Shown piece by piece: positions 45,907-55,469 of a stretch of 64,000 nt of DNA. The DNA lies in contig NZ_JAPDHW010000001.1 in NCBI RefSeq assembly GCF_025971945.1, forward strand, positions 62,001 to 126,000, given 5' to 3'. The DNA is from Chryseobacterium kimseyorum. Its GTDB lineage: Bacteria > Bacteroidota > Bacteroidia > Flavobacteriales > Weeksellaceae. Numbering within the stretch: position 1 is the stretch's first letter; every line of letters begins with the position of its first letter. The notes beneath the pieces were generated by a model. The model was given only the letters and a program-made list of their open reading frames with translations, was not told where the DNA came from and did not search any database. The translations under genes were made by a program, and so were the position numbers.

Positions 45907-48114
45907 CTATGAACCTGTTTTTCTCGGAAACTTTACGGTAAAAGTGCTGCCATTTCCTTCTTCACTTTCAACACCAATGGTTGCGCCATGTCTGTTAATG
46001 ATCTTTTTGACAGTAGCCAAACCTATTCCGCTGCCCTCATACTCATTTGTTTTTCCTACTCTGTTGAATAGTCCAAAGATTTTCGTTTGCTGATCGCTAC
46101 TCATTCCTACGCCGTTATCTTTCACGGTATAAATCACTTCATCTTTTTCCAACTGACCATCAATTTCAACGACAGGATATTCTGTTTTGTGCGAATATTT
46201 AACCGCATTTTCAATAAGATTTAAAAACACCTGAAAGATTAAAATTGGATCGCCACTTAAGTCAGGTGTACTTTTAACGACCAAATTTAAATTTGCATTC
46301 AAATTACTCATCAACAGCTGACCTACAATATCATTAATCAGGTTAGACATATCAATAGATTCTTTTCTCACATCTTTTTGTCCCACCTTAGAATATTCAA
46401 GAACAGTTTTAATCATCTGGTTGAGCCTGTCTGAATTATCAACAATCTTAGTCGACATGATCTTTATGTCGTCTTCTTTTGATTTTCTGATGATTAATTC
46501 AGCAAATGCCTTAATTGTGGTTAAAGGAATTTTAAGATCATGAGATACTGTATGCGCAAAGGCATCAAGCTCAGAGTAGGCATCCCGTAATTTCTCGTTC
46601 AATATTCTGAGTTCAGCAGTTTTTCTTCCCACCGCAAAATTAACTTCATCTCTGATCTCCATTATGGCTCTGATTTCTGATGAAGACCATTTCAGACAGC
46701 TGCCTTTAACCTGTTGTGACCATTCTTCAAATGAATTTCGCGGCGATATGAAGGGTTGCCCTCTTTCATCGTGGCTGATAATCTTGTTTGGGTCGCCGGC
46801 CCACTTTACGGTCTGTATAATCTCAGGTCTGAATACGATCACACAGTCTTTGATATCTTTGGTAAGTCTGCATCCTGCAAAACCTGCAAAGTCCACAGAC
46901 TCTAACTGTAATTCAGGAAAATCTATCTTAGAGTTTTCAGTAATCAAAACTTCGTTTGCGGCATCATATAAAAATTCTGAAATTTCTTTGATTTTAGAAA
47001 GTTCAGGAACGGTACCAATACTCGTAGTTTCGCCCTCATAAAGAAATGAAATGCCCGTAGCTTTGAAAGCATTCAATAAAATTGGCGAGCAGGTTTCTAT
47101 AAAATCTGCAATCTTTTCATTATGAAGGCTGCGGCTGACATCCAGTACTGCAGTCTGCAGCTTCATGTCTTCTTTCTGATTTTTCTCCTGATTTCTCAGC
47201 CCGATGCATGAACTGAGCACTTGTCCTATTAATTTTGCAGTTTCCCGCTGTCTGTAATTGATAAACCTGGGAGAATAATTATGGCATGCAATCAATCCCC
47301 AAAGTTCATCATCAACAATGATGGATACGCTGAAACTGGAAGTCACGCCCATATTTTTCAGGTACTGTATATGAACTGGTGACACGGCACGCAATGTACT
47401 GTTGCTGAGATCGGCGGGTACTTCGGCTGTACTCATAAGCGGGATATTCTGCTCATGTACATTACTGATAAGCCGGGTTAGATTTTTCTTGTAAAGATTA
47501 CGCGCTTGCTCAGGAATATCAGAGGCAGGGTAGTGCAATCCTAGCCATGTTTCCAGTTGATCATTTCTTTCTTCGGCCACGACCTCTCCGTGTCCGTCAT
47601 CATGGAATTGGTAAACCATAATACGGTCATAACTGATAATGTTTTTGACCTGTTGCACTACATTCCGTAAAATCGCATCAATGTCTTTATCGGCCAGCAT
47701 CTGTGAAAGACTGGCACCGACGATATTTTGAGGATCAGAAAACAGATCTGATAATTCCTGTTCAAAATCGAGAATATAGTGATCATCGGAAAGTGATAAG
47801 ATCAGATTATAAATCATCCCATCAATTTCCACCTGATACGGATTGATAGGTTTAAAATTTTTACCCTGCCACGAAAGGTTGATGAGATCCAAGATAAAGT
47901 TGTTATTCTCTGATTTCCCGAAAACTTTGCTGTATTTGGAAATATGACTTTCAAGTATATGATCTACCGTAAGCCCGGCGAATTGGGTGAAATTATCACT
48001 GCAGTATTTTATAATACCCTCGCTGTCGATGATGATCAGGATGCCATGCGCTTGAATGTAACCCGGAATGTGGATCGGTTCTTTGCTGCACAAATCCAAA
48101 TCGTCTTTTACCAT
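45907..48114 (-). CDS. Bacteriophytochrome histidine kinase
   Basis: A 735-residue light sensor. The N-terminal biliverdin-binding cysteine sits at residue 9 (DLDLCSKEPIHIPGYIQAHG). PAS, GAF and PHY domains follow: VYQFHDDGHGEVVAEERND and LHYPASDIPEQARNLYKKN are GAF hallmarks, including the aspartate of the SDIP motif; the PHY tongue shows SPRNSFEEW (PRxSF). HisKA has FAHTVSHDLKIPLTTIKAFA, and the ATPase domain ends GSGIGLATVKKIINRHGATI. All residues needed for a red/far-red sensor appear present. No heme oxygenase (biliverdin source) and no response regulator gene is adjacent in this window. Confidence 0.95.
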   Translation of the reverse strand: MVKDDLDLCSKEPIHIPGYIQAHGILIIIDSEGIIKYCSDNFTQFAGLTVDHILESHISKYSKVFGKSENNNFILDLINLSWQGKNFKPINPYQVEIDGMIYNLILSLSDDHYILDFEQELSDLFSDPQNIVGASLSQMLADKDIDAILRNVVQQVKNIISYDRIMVYQFHDDGHGEVVAEERNDQLETWLGLHYPASDIPEQARNLYKKNLTRLISNVHEQNIPLMSTAEVPADLSNSTLRAVSPVHIQYLKNMGVTSSFSVSIIVDDELWGLIACHNYSPRFINYRQRETAKLIGQVLSSCIGLRNQEKNQKEDMKLQTAVLDVSRSLHNEKIADFIETCSPILLNAFKATGISFLYEGETTSIGTVPELSKIKEISEFLYDAANEVLITENSKIDFPELQLESVDFAGFAGCRLTKDIKDCVIVFRPEIIQTVKWAGDPNKIISHDERGQPFISPRNSFEEWSQQVKGSCLKWSSSEIRAIMEIRDEVNFAVGRKTAELRILNEKLRDAYSELDAFAHTVSHDLKIPLTTIKAFAELIIRKSKEDDIKIMSTKIVDNSDRLNQMIKTVLEYSKVGQKDVRKESIDMSNLINDIVGQLLMSNLNANLNLVVKSTPDLSGDPILIFQVFLNLIENAVKYSHKTEYPVVEIDGQLEKDEVIYTVKDNGVGMSSDQQTKIFGLFNRVGKTNEYEGSGIGLATVKKIINRHGATIGVESEEGNGSTFTVKFPRKTGS

Positions 48115-48470
48115 ATAATTTATTGTTTATTATAAATGATTATTGCTTACTAAGGACAAAAGCCTTACAAAATGAGTCGAAAATTTTTCTGAAATTAAAC
48201 GAATATACTATTTTCATTTGATATGAATGGTTTATTTAAAAGATTTATTCATAAAAAATGAAACTGTTGATTCTTTTATCGGTTGGCTGTAGATCTTTAT
48301 CTCATTCCTGTAAAGCATCATCATCGTAAGGTGATAAAATTCAGTTGAATTTAATTTAAAAAAGCCTGCAGTGCTGTGTATAGGTCTGTTGTAGTAGTTA
48401 AATTTCTTTAACTGATTTACTGATTGGCTGAGTCAAAAATTTTGACTATTATTATACAAATGAAAATTTA
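48115..48470. other. Intergenic region between divergent phytochrome and GH3 genes
   Basis: The 356 bases carry no coding frame. A perfect palindrome at 48431-48447 lies 23 bases before the GH3 start; elsewhere I see nothing. Confidence 0.5.
48431..48447. promoter_or_regulatory. Perfect 17-base palindrome upstream of the GH3 gene
   Basis: AGTCAAAA and TTTTGACT flank a central A, ending 23 bases before the ATG at 48471. The position and perfect symmetry suit an operator for a dimeric regulator; the protein is not known. Confidence 0.4.
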
Positions 48471-51098
48471 ATGAAATCGATTGCACAGATTTACTATCCC
48501 TGGTATAAATTATTTCTTGTCTCACTGACAGTCATTTTCAGCGGACGTTTTCAATCTCAGGAATTTGCCTTTAAAGACAGAAAACTAGGATTCGAGTATA
48601 GAGCTGATGATCTTTTGAAAAGGCTGACTCTTGAAGAGAAAATAAGTCTGATGCAGGATTCTTCAAGCCCCATTCAAAGGCTTGGTATAAAAAAGTATAA
48701 CTGGTGGAATGAATCATTGCATGGAGTAGCAAGAGCAGGCTTGGCAACGGTATTTCCACAACCTATCGGTATGGCTGCGAGTTTTGATGAAGATCTTGTC
48801 TATCGGGTATTCAATGCGGTTTCAGACGAGGCAAGAGCAAAGAATACTATTTTCTCAAAACAGGGAAATTACGAACGCTACCAGGGTCTGACCATGTGGA
48901 CTCCGACAGTTAATATTTTGAGGGATCCACGATGGGGACGTGGTATAGAAACGTATGGTGAAGATCCGTATCTGACAGGATTGCTCGGTGTGGCGGCAGT
49001 TAAAGGACTACAGGGGCCACGGTTTACTGATCAGTATGATAAAGTCCATGCGTGCGCCAAACACTTTGCCGTACATTCAGGTCCTGAATGGAACCGTCAT
49101 TCATTCGATGCTAAAAATATTAAACCTCGTGATTTATATGAAACTTATCTTCCTGCTTTTGAAGAATTGGTAAAATCCGGTGACGTACAGGAGGTGATGT
49201 GTGCGTATAACCGTTTTGAAGGCGAACCTTGCTGTGGCAATGATCAACTCCTCATGCAGATATTACGAAAAAAATGGGGCTTCAAAGGAATCGTGGTTTC
49301 AGACTGTGGAGCGATTGCTGATTTTTATAAAGAAAATGCACACAAAACCCACAGTGATGCAATCAAAGCTTCGGCTGCTGCAGTATTAAGTGGAACTGAT
49401 CTGGAGTGTGGTTCCAGCTACAAAAAGCTGAAGGACGCAGTAATGAACGGAGATCTTAAAGAAAGTGATATCGATGTGTCAGTACGAAGATTATTAATCG
49501 CAAGATTCAGACTTGGTGAGATGGATGATCTGGAAGATGTTCAATGGTCTAAAATTGATCCTTCTGTTATCGCATCTACTGAACATGCAGAACTCGCTTT
49601 GGAAGCTGCAAGAAAATCAATCGTGTTATTAGAGAACAAAAATCATATACTTCCACTTAAGAAAGACGGAATGAAAATCGCCGTGATGGGTCCTAATGCC
49701 AATGATCCTGTGATGCAGTGGGGAAATTATAATGGTACCCCTAAAGAAACAGTAACCATTCTGGATGGAATAAGGTCAGCGTCAAAAAATTCGTCGGATG
49801 TAATTTTTGAACAGGGAACAGGACTGGTTGAGAATACTGTCTTCGAAAGTGCTTATGCTGAATGTTCCTTTAAAAATCAAAAGGGAGTTAATGCAAAATA
49901 TTGGAATAATCCTGAAACTAAAGGTTCTCCAAAGGTAGTACAGAATCTTGCGCATCCTTTTAACCTCTGTACATCTGGCAATACTGTTTTTGCACCGGGT
50001 GTTGAGCTGACCGGTTTTTCAGCTGAATATGAAACGGTATTTAAACCCACAAAATCGGGAGAGGTGACCCTTCAACTGTACATAAATGGAAAGGTGCAGG
50101 TGATGGTGAATGATAAGTTGGTGAAAGAAGCAAAAACCGGACACGGAGCCAGAAAATTAAACCACAGTTTTCAGGGAGAGAGTGGAAAATCCTATCATAT
50201 AAAAATCATCTTCGCTCACGGCAGCGGGGATGCCCAGCTGAATTTTGATATTGGGTACAATGAAGCGGTTGATTATCAACGTTCTTTGAGTAAAATAAAA
50301 GATGCGGATATCATTGTTTTTGCAGGCGGTATTTCTCCATCGCTGGAAGGAGAGGAAATGGGTGTTGATCTTCCGGGATTTAAAAGAGGTGACCGTACAG
50401 ACATTAATCTTCCGGAGGTACAGTTGAATTTTCTTAAAGAACTCCATAGGACAGGAAAGCCGATTGTGTTTATCAACTGTTCAGGTTCATCAATTGCTTT
50501 GGGAGAAGTAGCAGAGACCAGTTCGGCAATTATACAGGCATGGTATCCGGGACAGGAAGGTGGAAAAGCAGTGGCAGATGTTCTTTTCGGAGATTACAAC
50601 CCTTCAGCACGCCTTCCTATCACTTTTTATAAAAATATTGATCAGCTTCCCGATTTCGAAAACTATGATATGGAAGGTCGCACCTACAGATATTTTCGAA
50701 GTGAGCCACTTTATCCGTTTGGGTATGGTCTGAGCTACAGCAATTTTAAGTATGGAAAAATTAAGGCAGAGAAAAGAAAGATAAAAAAAGGCAATACAGT
50801 CGATTTTACAATTCCGGTTTCTAATACTGGCACTGTTGATGGACTGGAGACTGTACAATTGTATGTACGCAAGATTGATGATGCAGAAGGTCCCATCCGA
50901 AATTTAAGAGCTGTAAAAAAAGTTTTCATTAAAGGTGGTGAAACCGCTTCAGTGAAATTTACGATTGGTGAGAAGGAATTGAAATGGTGGAGTGTTAAGG
51001 AAGGCGAGATGACTGTTCAGGAGGGAAAATACGAGATAGAAATTGGCAGTAGTTCAATGGATAAGGATTTGAATAAAATGATATTGAAAGTAAGATAA
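48471..51098 (+). CDS. Glycoside hydrolase family 3 enzyme with PA14 insert
   Basis: An 875-residue exported enzyme with an N-terminal signal region. The GH3 barrel (about 45-330) contains KKYNWWNESLHGVARAG, NILRDPRWGRGIETYGEDPY, KHFAVHSGPEWNRHSFDAKN and the nucleophile aspartate in GIVVSDCGAIADFY. The C-terminal GH3 domain starts near residue 380 and is interrupted by a PA14 domain (about 480-600, TLQLYINGKVQVMVNDKLVK). A fibronectin III-like domain ends the protein. The set matches beta-xylosidase or related plant-polysaccharide exo-glycosidases; beta-glucosidase remains possible. It stands alone, without susCD genes beside it. Confidence 0.92.
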   Translation: MKSIAQIYYPWYKLFLVSLTVIFSGRFQSQEFAFKDRKLGFEYRADDLLKRLTLEEKISLMQDSSSPIQRLGIKKYNWWNESLHGVARAGLATVFPQPIGMAASFDEDLVYRVFNAVSDEARAKNTIFSKQGNYERYQGLTMWTPTVNILRDPRWGRGIETYGEDPYLTGLLGVAAVKGLQGPRFTDQYDKVHACAKHFAVHSGPEWNRHSFDAKNIKPRDLYETYLPAFEELVKSGDVQEVMCAYNRFEGEPCCGNDQLLMQILRKKWGFKGIVVSDCGAIADFYKENAHKTHSDAIKASAAAVLSGTDLECGSSYKKLKDAVMNGDLKESDIDVSVRRLLIARFRLGEMDDLEDVQWSKIDPSVIASTEHAELALEAARKSIVLLENKNHILPLKKDGMKIAVMGPNANDPVMQWGNYNGTPKETVTILDGIRSASKNSSDVIFEQGTGLVENTVFESAYAECSFKNQKGVNAKYWNNPETKGSPKVVQNLAHPFNLCTSGNTVFAPGVELTGFSAEYETVFKPTKSGEVTLQLYINGKVQVMVNDKLVKEAKTGHGARKLNHSFQGESGKSYHIKIIFAHGSGDAQLNFDIGYNEAVDYQRSLSKIKDADIIVFAGGISPSLEGEEMGVDLPGFKRGDRTDINLPEVQLNFLKELHRTGKPIVFINCSGSSIALGEVAETSSAIIQAWYPGQEGGKAVADVLFGDYNPSARLPITFYKNIDQLPDFENYDMEGRTYRYFRSEPLYPFGYGLSYSNFKYGKIKAEKRKIKKGNTVDFTIPVSNTGTVDGLETVQLYVRKIDDAEGPIRNLRAVKKVFIKGGETASVKFTIGEKELKWWSVKEGEMTVQEGKYEIEIGSSSMDKDLNKMILKVR

Positions 51099-51305
51099 GA
51101 TTTTTTATTTTGAGCTACGTTTTTTTATCAGTTCTAAACAAATGCTCTTGAAAAGAAAAATTTTCGCCAATTATAAACAGATATTGCACAGACATAGTGT
51201 TTCAACAAATTAAAAATTATATAAATTCTTAAAAGGATTTTGATTTGCAGTGGCATAGTTTTAGTCTCCCAAAGAGGGTAGCAGGTTGCTTTAAAGATTC
51301 AGTCC

Positions 51306-51569
51306 ATGTATAATCAATTAAGTTTTCAAAAGTTAGTCATCCAGTATCTGGAGTTTTTGATAGCTGAAGATTTTAATTTAGAATATCGGATGAGCGGAGA
51401 AATTAATTTTACTGAAAATCTAGTATCGCACTCACTGATAATCGTTCCTGATTTTTCCGACAAAATAAATCGCAATGCACCGCTCAAAGAATACTTAGAA
51501 ACAATCATTTATCACATTAATCAGAAAGTTATAGATTCTGAGGATATGCACAGAACAATGATTCAATAA
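51306..51569 (+). CDS. Small hypothetical protein of 87 residues
   Basis: A soluble product beginning MYNQLSFQKLVIQYLEFLIA, with LVSHSLIIVPDFSDKINRNA in the middle and a helical C-terminus. No signal, membrane segment or recognised domain. It lies in the same direction as the GH3 gene, 207 bases downstream, and seems to be a separate gene. Function unknown. Confidence 0.5.
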   Translation: MYNQLSFQKLVIQYLEFLIAEDFNLEYRMSGEINFTENLVSHSLIIVPDFSDKINRNAPLKEYLETIIYHINQKVIDSEDMHRTMIQ

Positions 51570-51885
51570 TGCAGTTGGTCGTTAAAATTCATGTGAAATA
51601 CAAGCTGACTCTCTGTAACTACGACCTTCATATCCTTCTTAGACAAATTAAAATTCCGAATAATTAATACGAATTCAACGATGTCATTATAATGATTTTA
51701 TTGTTTATAGTGGACTTTTTAAGGTGTTTGGTTCTGAATTCTATTTCAACGTTTCCGATTTTCTACTAAGTAATTTACTGATCAAAAAAATAATCCTCAA
51801 AAAGACTACAACGGGTGTCGATTTGGCTACAAATACTTTGTGAGGAATAGTCACCTTTGCTGTAATAATAAAATCAATCAAACTT
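51570..51885. other. Intergenic region
   Basis: These 316 bases contain no supportable gene on either strand. TACTTTG at about 51835 is one base short of the promoter consensus and could serve the SDR gene. Confidence 0.4.
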
Positions 51886-52659
51886 ATGTCAACACATGAA
51901 ATTAAAGTCGCGCTTGTCTCAGGTGCCAATACTGGTGTAGGATTTCAAATTGCAAAAGCCCTTGCAGAAAATGGTTATAAAGTGTATTTGGGTTCCCGGG
52001 ATCTGCAAAAAGGGGAATTAGCCGTTGCAAAAATTACCGGAGATGTACAAGCCATCCAGCTTGATATTACAGATTCAGATTCGGTTAAGGCAGCAGTTAA
52101 AATAATTGAAGCTGATCATGGTTACCTAACACTTTTAGTAAATAACGCTGCGATTTCCCACGCCGGTAAACCTGGACGTACTATGGAGGAAGTTTTAGGG
52201 TCACAGAGTGCCAGCATTGCACCGCTTAGTGAGCTGAAAGAAGTCTGGGAAACAAATGTTTTTTCTACGCTAGCGGTCACACAGTCATTTTTACCCTTAT
52301 TAAAAAAATCACCAGCAGCAAGAATTGTTACAGTTTCGAGTGCTTTGGGTTCTCTTGGGATCAATTCAAACCCAGAAAATCCCTACCGCTCGTCTTTCGA
52401 TGCAGTTTACGGCGCATCAAAAACGGCACTTAACGGTATATTTCTTTCTTTAGCTATAGAGTTAGAGAATACAAATATTAAAGTTCATCTCGTAAGTCCA
52501 GGCTTTACGGCAACGGCTCTGAACAATTTTCAGGGAACTGATACTGTGGAAGAAGGCTCTGTAGAACCGATAAGAGTAGCGCTTGCTGAAGACTTGCCAA
52601 ATGGGAGTTTTACAGGACCTGCCAATTTTGCCGGACCTGATAATATCCTGCCGTGGTAA
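51886..52659 (+). CDS. Short-chain dehydrogenase/reductase
   Basis: A 257-residue cytoplasmic SDR. The cofactor loop is ALVSGANTGVGFQIAKALAE (TGxxxGxG variant), with VYLGSRD suggesting NADP preference, then LVNNAAISHAG, the catalytic serine in IVTVSSALGSLG and the YxxxK pair in DAVYGASKTALNG. C-terminal PGFTATALNNFQGT completes the family pattern. The next gene, an AraC regulator, starts 64 bases downstream on the same strand and probably controls it. The substrate is unknown. Confidence 0.92.
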   Translation: MSTHEIKVALVSGANTGVGFQIAKALAENGYKVYLGSRDLQKGELAVAKITGDVQAIQLDITDSDSVKAAVKIIEADHGYLTLLVNNAAISHAGKPGRTMEEVLGSQSASIAPLSELKEVWETNVFSTLAVTQSFLPLLKKSPAARIVTVSSALGSLGINSNPENPYRSSFDAVYGASKTALNGIFLSLAIELENTNIKVHLVSPGFTATALNNFQGTDTVEEGSVEPIRVALAEDLPNGSFTGPANFAGPDNILPW

Positions 52660-52673
52660 ATTTACAAACTGAC

Positions 52674-52709
52674 AAACCTGTGCTGATCATTGGTCATCAC
52701 AGGTTTTTT
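52674..52709 (+). terminator. Rho-independent terminator of the SDR gene
   Basis: Stem AAACCTGTG / CACAGGTTT and T run, 15 bases after the stop. Confidence 0.8.
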
Positions 52710-52723
52710 AATAAATTTATGAG

Positions 52724-53644
52724 ATGAAAAATAAAGACGAAAAACTGATTCGGTTTATATCCATTTCAGAAAGCCATCGGGCTTTTGGACTGCCTGCACC
52801 GCAGCATCCGCTCATAAGTCTTGTGCATTTCAATGAAACCAATCCTTTCAATACGGATATGGCGCCCATCTATGATGTCCTCAGCTTTTATAAGATCACT
52901 CTGATCACCAAAAACAATGGCAGACTGAAATATGGACAGGACTATTACGATTACAATGAAGGGAGTATGCTGTTTTTAGCACCAAATCAATTAGTGGGAA
53001 CAGTAGAGTACAATCAGGATACGCATGCCTACATTTTGCTGATCCATCCCGATTTTCTTTTTGGCCATCCGTTGGCAAAAAAAATAAAACAGTATGGATA
53101 TTTTTCTTATTCATCTAATGAAGCTCTGCATATATCAGACAAAGAAAAAGAAATTATCCTTTCCGTGTACAGAATTATGGAACAGGAACTGAACAGCCGT
53201 GTTGACGAATTCAGTCAGGAAGTGGTCATTGCTCAGATTGATCTGCTGTTAAGCTACGTAAACCGGTTTTATAAAAGGCAGTTCATTACACGCACAATGA
53301 TCAATAATGATATTCTTCAGAAAACAGAAACTATTCTGGAAGACTACCTAAACAATCAGGAATCTCTGCATACGGGTTTACCAACTGTACAATATCTTTC
53401 AGATCAGCTGCACATTTCACCAGGCTACCTCAGTGATCTGCTCAGAACGCTCATTGGTCAAAATGCACAAAGTTATATTCACGAAAAGATCATCGGAAAA
53501 GCTAAAGAAAGGCTGACCTCGACCAATTTAACTGTAAGTGAAATTGCTTACGAGTTAGGTTTCGAACATCCACAGTCCTTCAGTAAACTGTTCAAGACCA
53601 AAACTAAAATTTCTCCATTAGAATTCAGGAAGTCTTTTAATTAA
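52724..53644 (+). CDS. AraC family transcriptional regulator
   Basis: A 306-residue protein with an N-terminal ligand-binding part (DYNEGSMLFLAPNQLVGTVE near residue 70) and a C-terminal double helix-turn-helix from about residue 220: YLSDQLHISPGYLSDLLRTL, then LTVSEIAYELGFEHPQSFSK and ISPLEFRKSF. The arrangement SDR gene, terminator, AraC gene is common for regulators that control the adjacent dehydrogenase. The effector is unknown. Confidence 0.9.
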   Translation: MKNKDEKLIRFISISESHRAFGLPAPQHPLISLVHFNETNPFNTDMAPIYDVLSFYKITLITKNNGRLKYGQDYYDYNEGSMLFLAPNQLVGTVEYNQDTHAYILLIHPDFLFGHPLAKKIKQYGYFSYSSNEALHISDKEKEIILSVYRIMEQELNSRVDEFSQEVVIAQIDLLLSYVNRFYKRQFITRTMINNDILQKTETILEDYLNNQESLHTGLPTVQYLSDQLHISPGYLSDLLRTLIGQNAQSYIHEKIIGKAKERLTSTNLTVSEIAYELGFEHPQSFSKLFKTKTKISPLEFRKSFN

Positions 53645-53908
53645 GAAGAGTCCATATTTTAGAAACTTATCTTTTTTTATAGTTTATAATTGTGAACACT
53701 TGGCAGGATTTAGATAAATTAAAGAGCCTTTCTGTAATAATTTAAGCCGAAATTATTTTGGATGTTGAAGTCAAATAGTAATATGAAATCCTTTTTTAAC
53801 TTAAATTCATTCCTCATTTATAATGATGGTAAAAGAAAGAATTGGTAATTTTATACTGTATGAGAGTATTTTAAGAGAGTACTGTTAGCCAATTTCAAAA
53901 CTCACTGT

Positions 53909-54628
53909 ATGACTATATGTAAAAACTGCGGAAACTCGTTTGAAGGAAACTACTGCAACCAGTGTGGCCAGTCGGCAAAGACCAAAAGAATCAATCACGA
54001 ATTTCTCTGGGAAGATATTGAGCACGGTCTTTTTCATTACGATAAAGGAATAGGCTACTCCCTGAAAAAACTTTTCGAAAAGCCAGGCATTGTGATTTAT
54101 GACTACATAGAAGGAAAAAGGGTGAATCATTTTAGACCAATTTCGATGGTAATCATTATGGCGACGATCTATGCTTTAATATATCATCTGTTAGATCTGA
54201 ACCACCGTTCTGCACTGGATGAATCTTCGGGTGCAATATTGGAAAGGGTTTTTGAACATTATTACTGGTTTGTAGTTGCAACTCTACCAATATATACGCT
54301 GACGACCTATATTCTTTTTAAAAAAACAAAATACAATTTTTATGAGATCATTATTTTTGAAGCATTTAAAACTTCACAAAGACTTGGCGTTCACATCCTT
54401 TTTCTACCGGTTTTATATTTTGTGAAAGATCGGTCGGGTTTTAATATTTTGACCAATCTACTTTTTGTAATAGATTTTATTTTGATTTTTTGGACGAACA
54501 GACAGTTCTTTAGTAAAATGAAAGTAGGAGAAGTGTTAATAAAAAGTATCTTAAGTTATTTAATGTATTTGGTTATAGCGACTTTATTAGTAGGACTAAC
54601 TGTGGTTGCGTTAGGTTATACCGGTTAG
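53909..54628 (+). CDS. DUF3667 membrane protein
   Basis: A 239-residue protein with an N-terminal zinc-ribbon (CKNCGNSFEGNYCNQCGQ), the linker HEFLWEDIEHGLFHYDKGIG typical of DUF3667, and about five membrane segments from residue 75 onwards. The function of DUF3667 is not established. It is convergent with the beta-barrel gene, sharing the hairpin at 54654-54686. Confidence 0.88.
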   Translation: MTICKNCGNSFEGNYCNQCGQSAKTKRINHEFLWEDIEHGLFHYDKGIGYSLKKLFEKPGIVIYDYIEGKRVNHFRPISMVIIMATIYALIYHLLDLNHRSALDESSGAILERVFEHYYWFVVATLPIYTLTTYILFKKTKYNFYEIIIFEAFKTSQRLGVHILFLPVLYFVKDRSGFNILTNLLFVIDFILIFWTNRQFFSKMKVGEVLIKSILSYLMYLVIATLLVGLTVVALGYTG

Positions 54629-54653
54629 CTGAACTAAAAGAAATATTATTATT

Positions 54654-54686
54654 AAAAAAGGTGATGCACAGTGCATCACCTTTATA
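54654..54686. terminator. Bidirectional terminator
   Basis: Perfect inverted repeat AAAGGTGATGCAC / GTGCATCACCTTT around one A, with A run on the left and T-rich sequence on the right, between two convergent genes. Confidence 0.85.
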
Positions 54687-54703
54687 CTTTTATTAGAATT
54701 ATT

Positions 54704-55468
54704 TTAAAATCTATATCCGCCGCCAATTTGTGCAAACACGTTATGCATCGGGAAACTGATTCCTGTAAATGTTGATGGAAATGCAGAACCCAATCCCCAC
54801 TGAAGACTCAGATCCAGAGAAAATTTTTCGCAGATATCTCTGTTGATTCCCGCATAAATACCGTAATCAAACTTTTTGATCTTGTCTGCAAAGTCAAAGG
54901 TTGCGGATGAGATGATAACTTTTTCACCTTTAGAACCACCGTTTCTGATATAGCCGTCTGAAACACTGCCTTGGAATTCAGGCTTCAGTAGAAATGCAAA
55001 ATAACCTCCCAAACGGTAGTGCCATTTTTTTCCGGGCGTAAACTGTACAAATACCGGAACACCGAGATAAAGATTTTTGGCTTCAGTGTAATTTGTTCCT
55101 GTGAAATCTCCTTCAAACGAAGCTGCCTCCGGACCCTCACCCTGTTGAATCATGGTATGAAAATAAAGTACGCTGTCTTTCACCTTCATTCCTTTGTATT
55201 CCACTCTGGGATTAATGCCGACGCTCCATTTTTTGTGAAACTTATACAATCCTTCCAAACCAATCGAAGGATTAAGTCCTGGATTATAGCTTTTCACTTT
55301 CCTAATATTATTAGGCAATGGAATCGGTGTTAATCCGCCAATATTGAGTCCGGCGGTCACTCTGAACTGAAATTTGCTGATGCTGTCTTGTGAGTTTACA
55401 TTCTGTGCATTCAATTTAAGACTAAGCATTACAGCAATGGCTAGTGTGATGTAAAATATCTTTTTCAT
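54704..55468 (-). CDS. Outer-membrane beta-barrel protein (PorT-like)
   Basis: A 254-residue protein with a signal peptide ending NAQ near residue 22. Alternating hydrophobic and polar strands (FRVTAGLNIGGL, WSVGINPRVEYKG, HYRLGGYFAFLLKPEF, FDYGIYAGINRDI, FAQIGGGYRF) and a terminal phenylalanine fit an eight-strand barrel of the outer-membrane beta-barrel 2 family. It starts one base after the PCMD lipoprotein stop, so the two are co-transcribed and may form a surface complex. Its role is unknown. Confidence 0.8.
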   Translation of the reverse strand: MKKIFYITLAIAVMLSLKLNAQNVNSQDSISKFQFRVTAGLNIGGLTPIPLPNNIRKVKSYNPGLNPSIGLEGLYKFHKKWSVGINPRVEYKGMKVKDSVLYFHTMIQQGEGPEAASFEGDFTGTNYTEAKNLYLGVPVFVQFTPGKKWHYRLGGYFAFLLKPEFQGSVSDGYIRNGGSKGEKVIISSATFDFADKIKKFDYGIYAGINRDICEKFSLDLSLQWGLGSAFPSTFTGISFPMHNVFAQIGGGYRF

Positions 55469-55469
55469 A

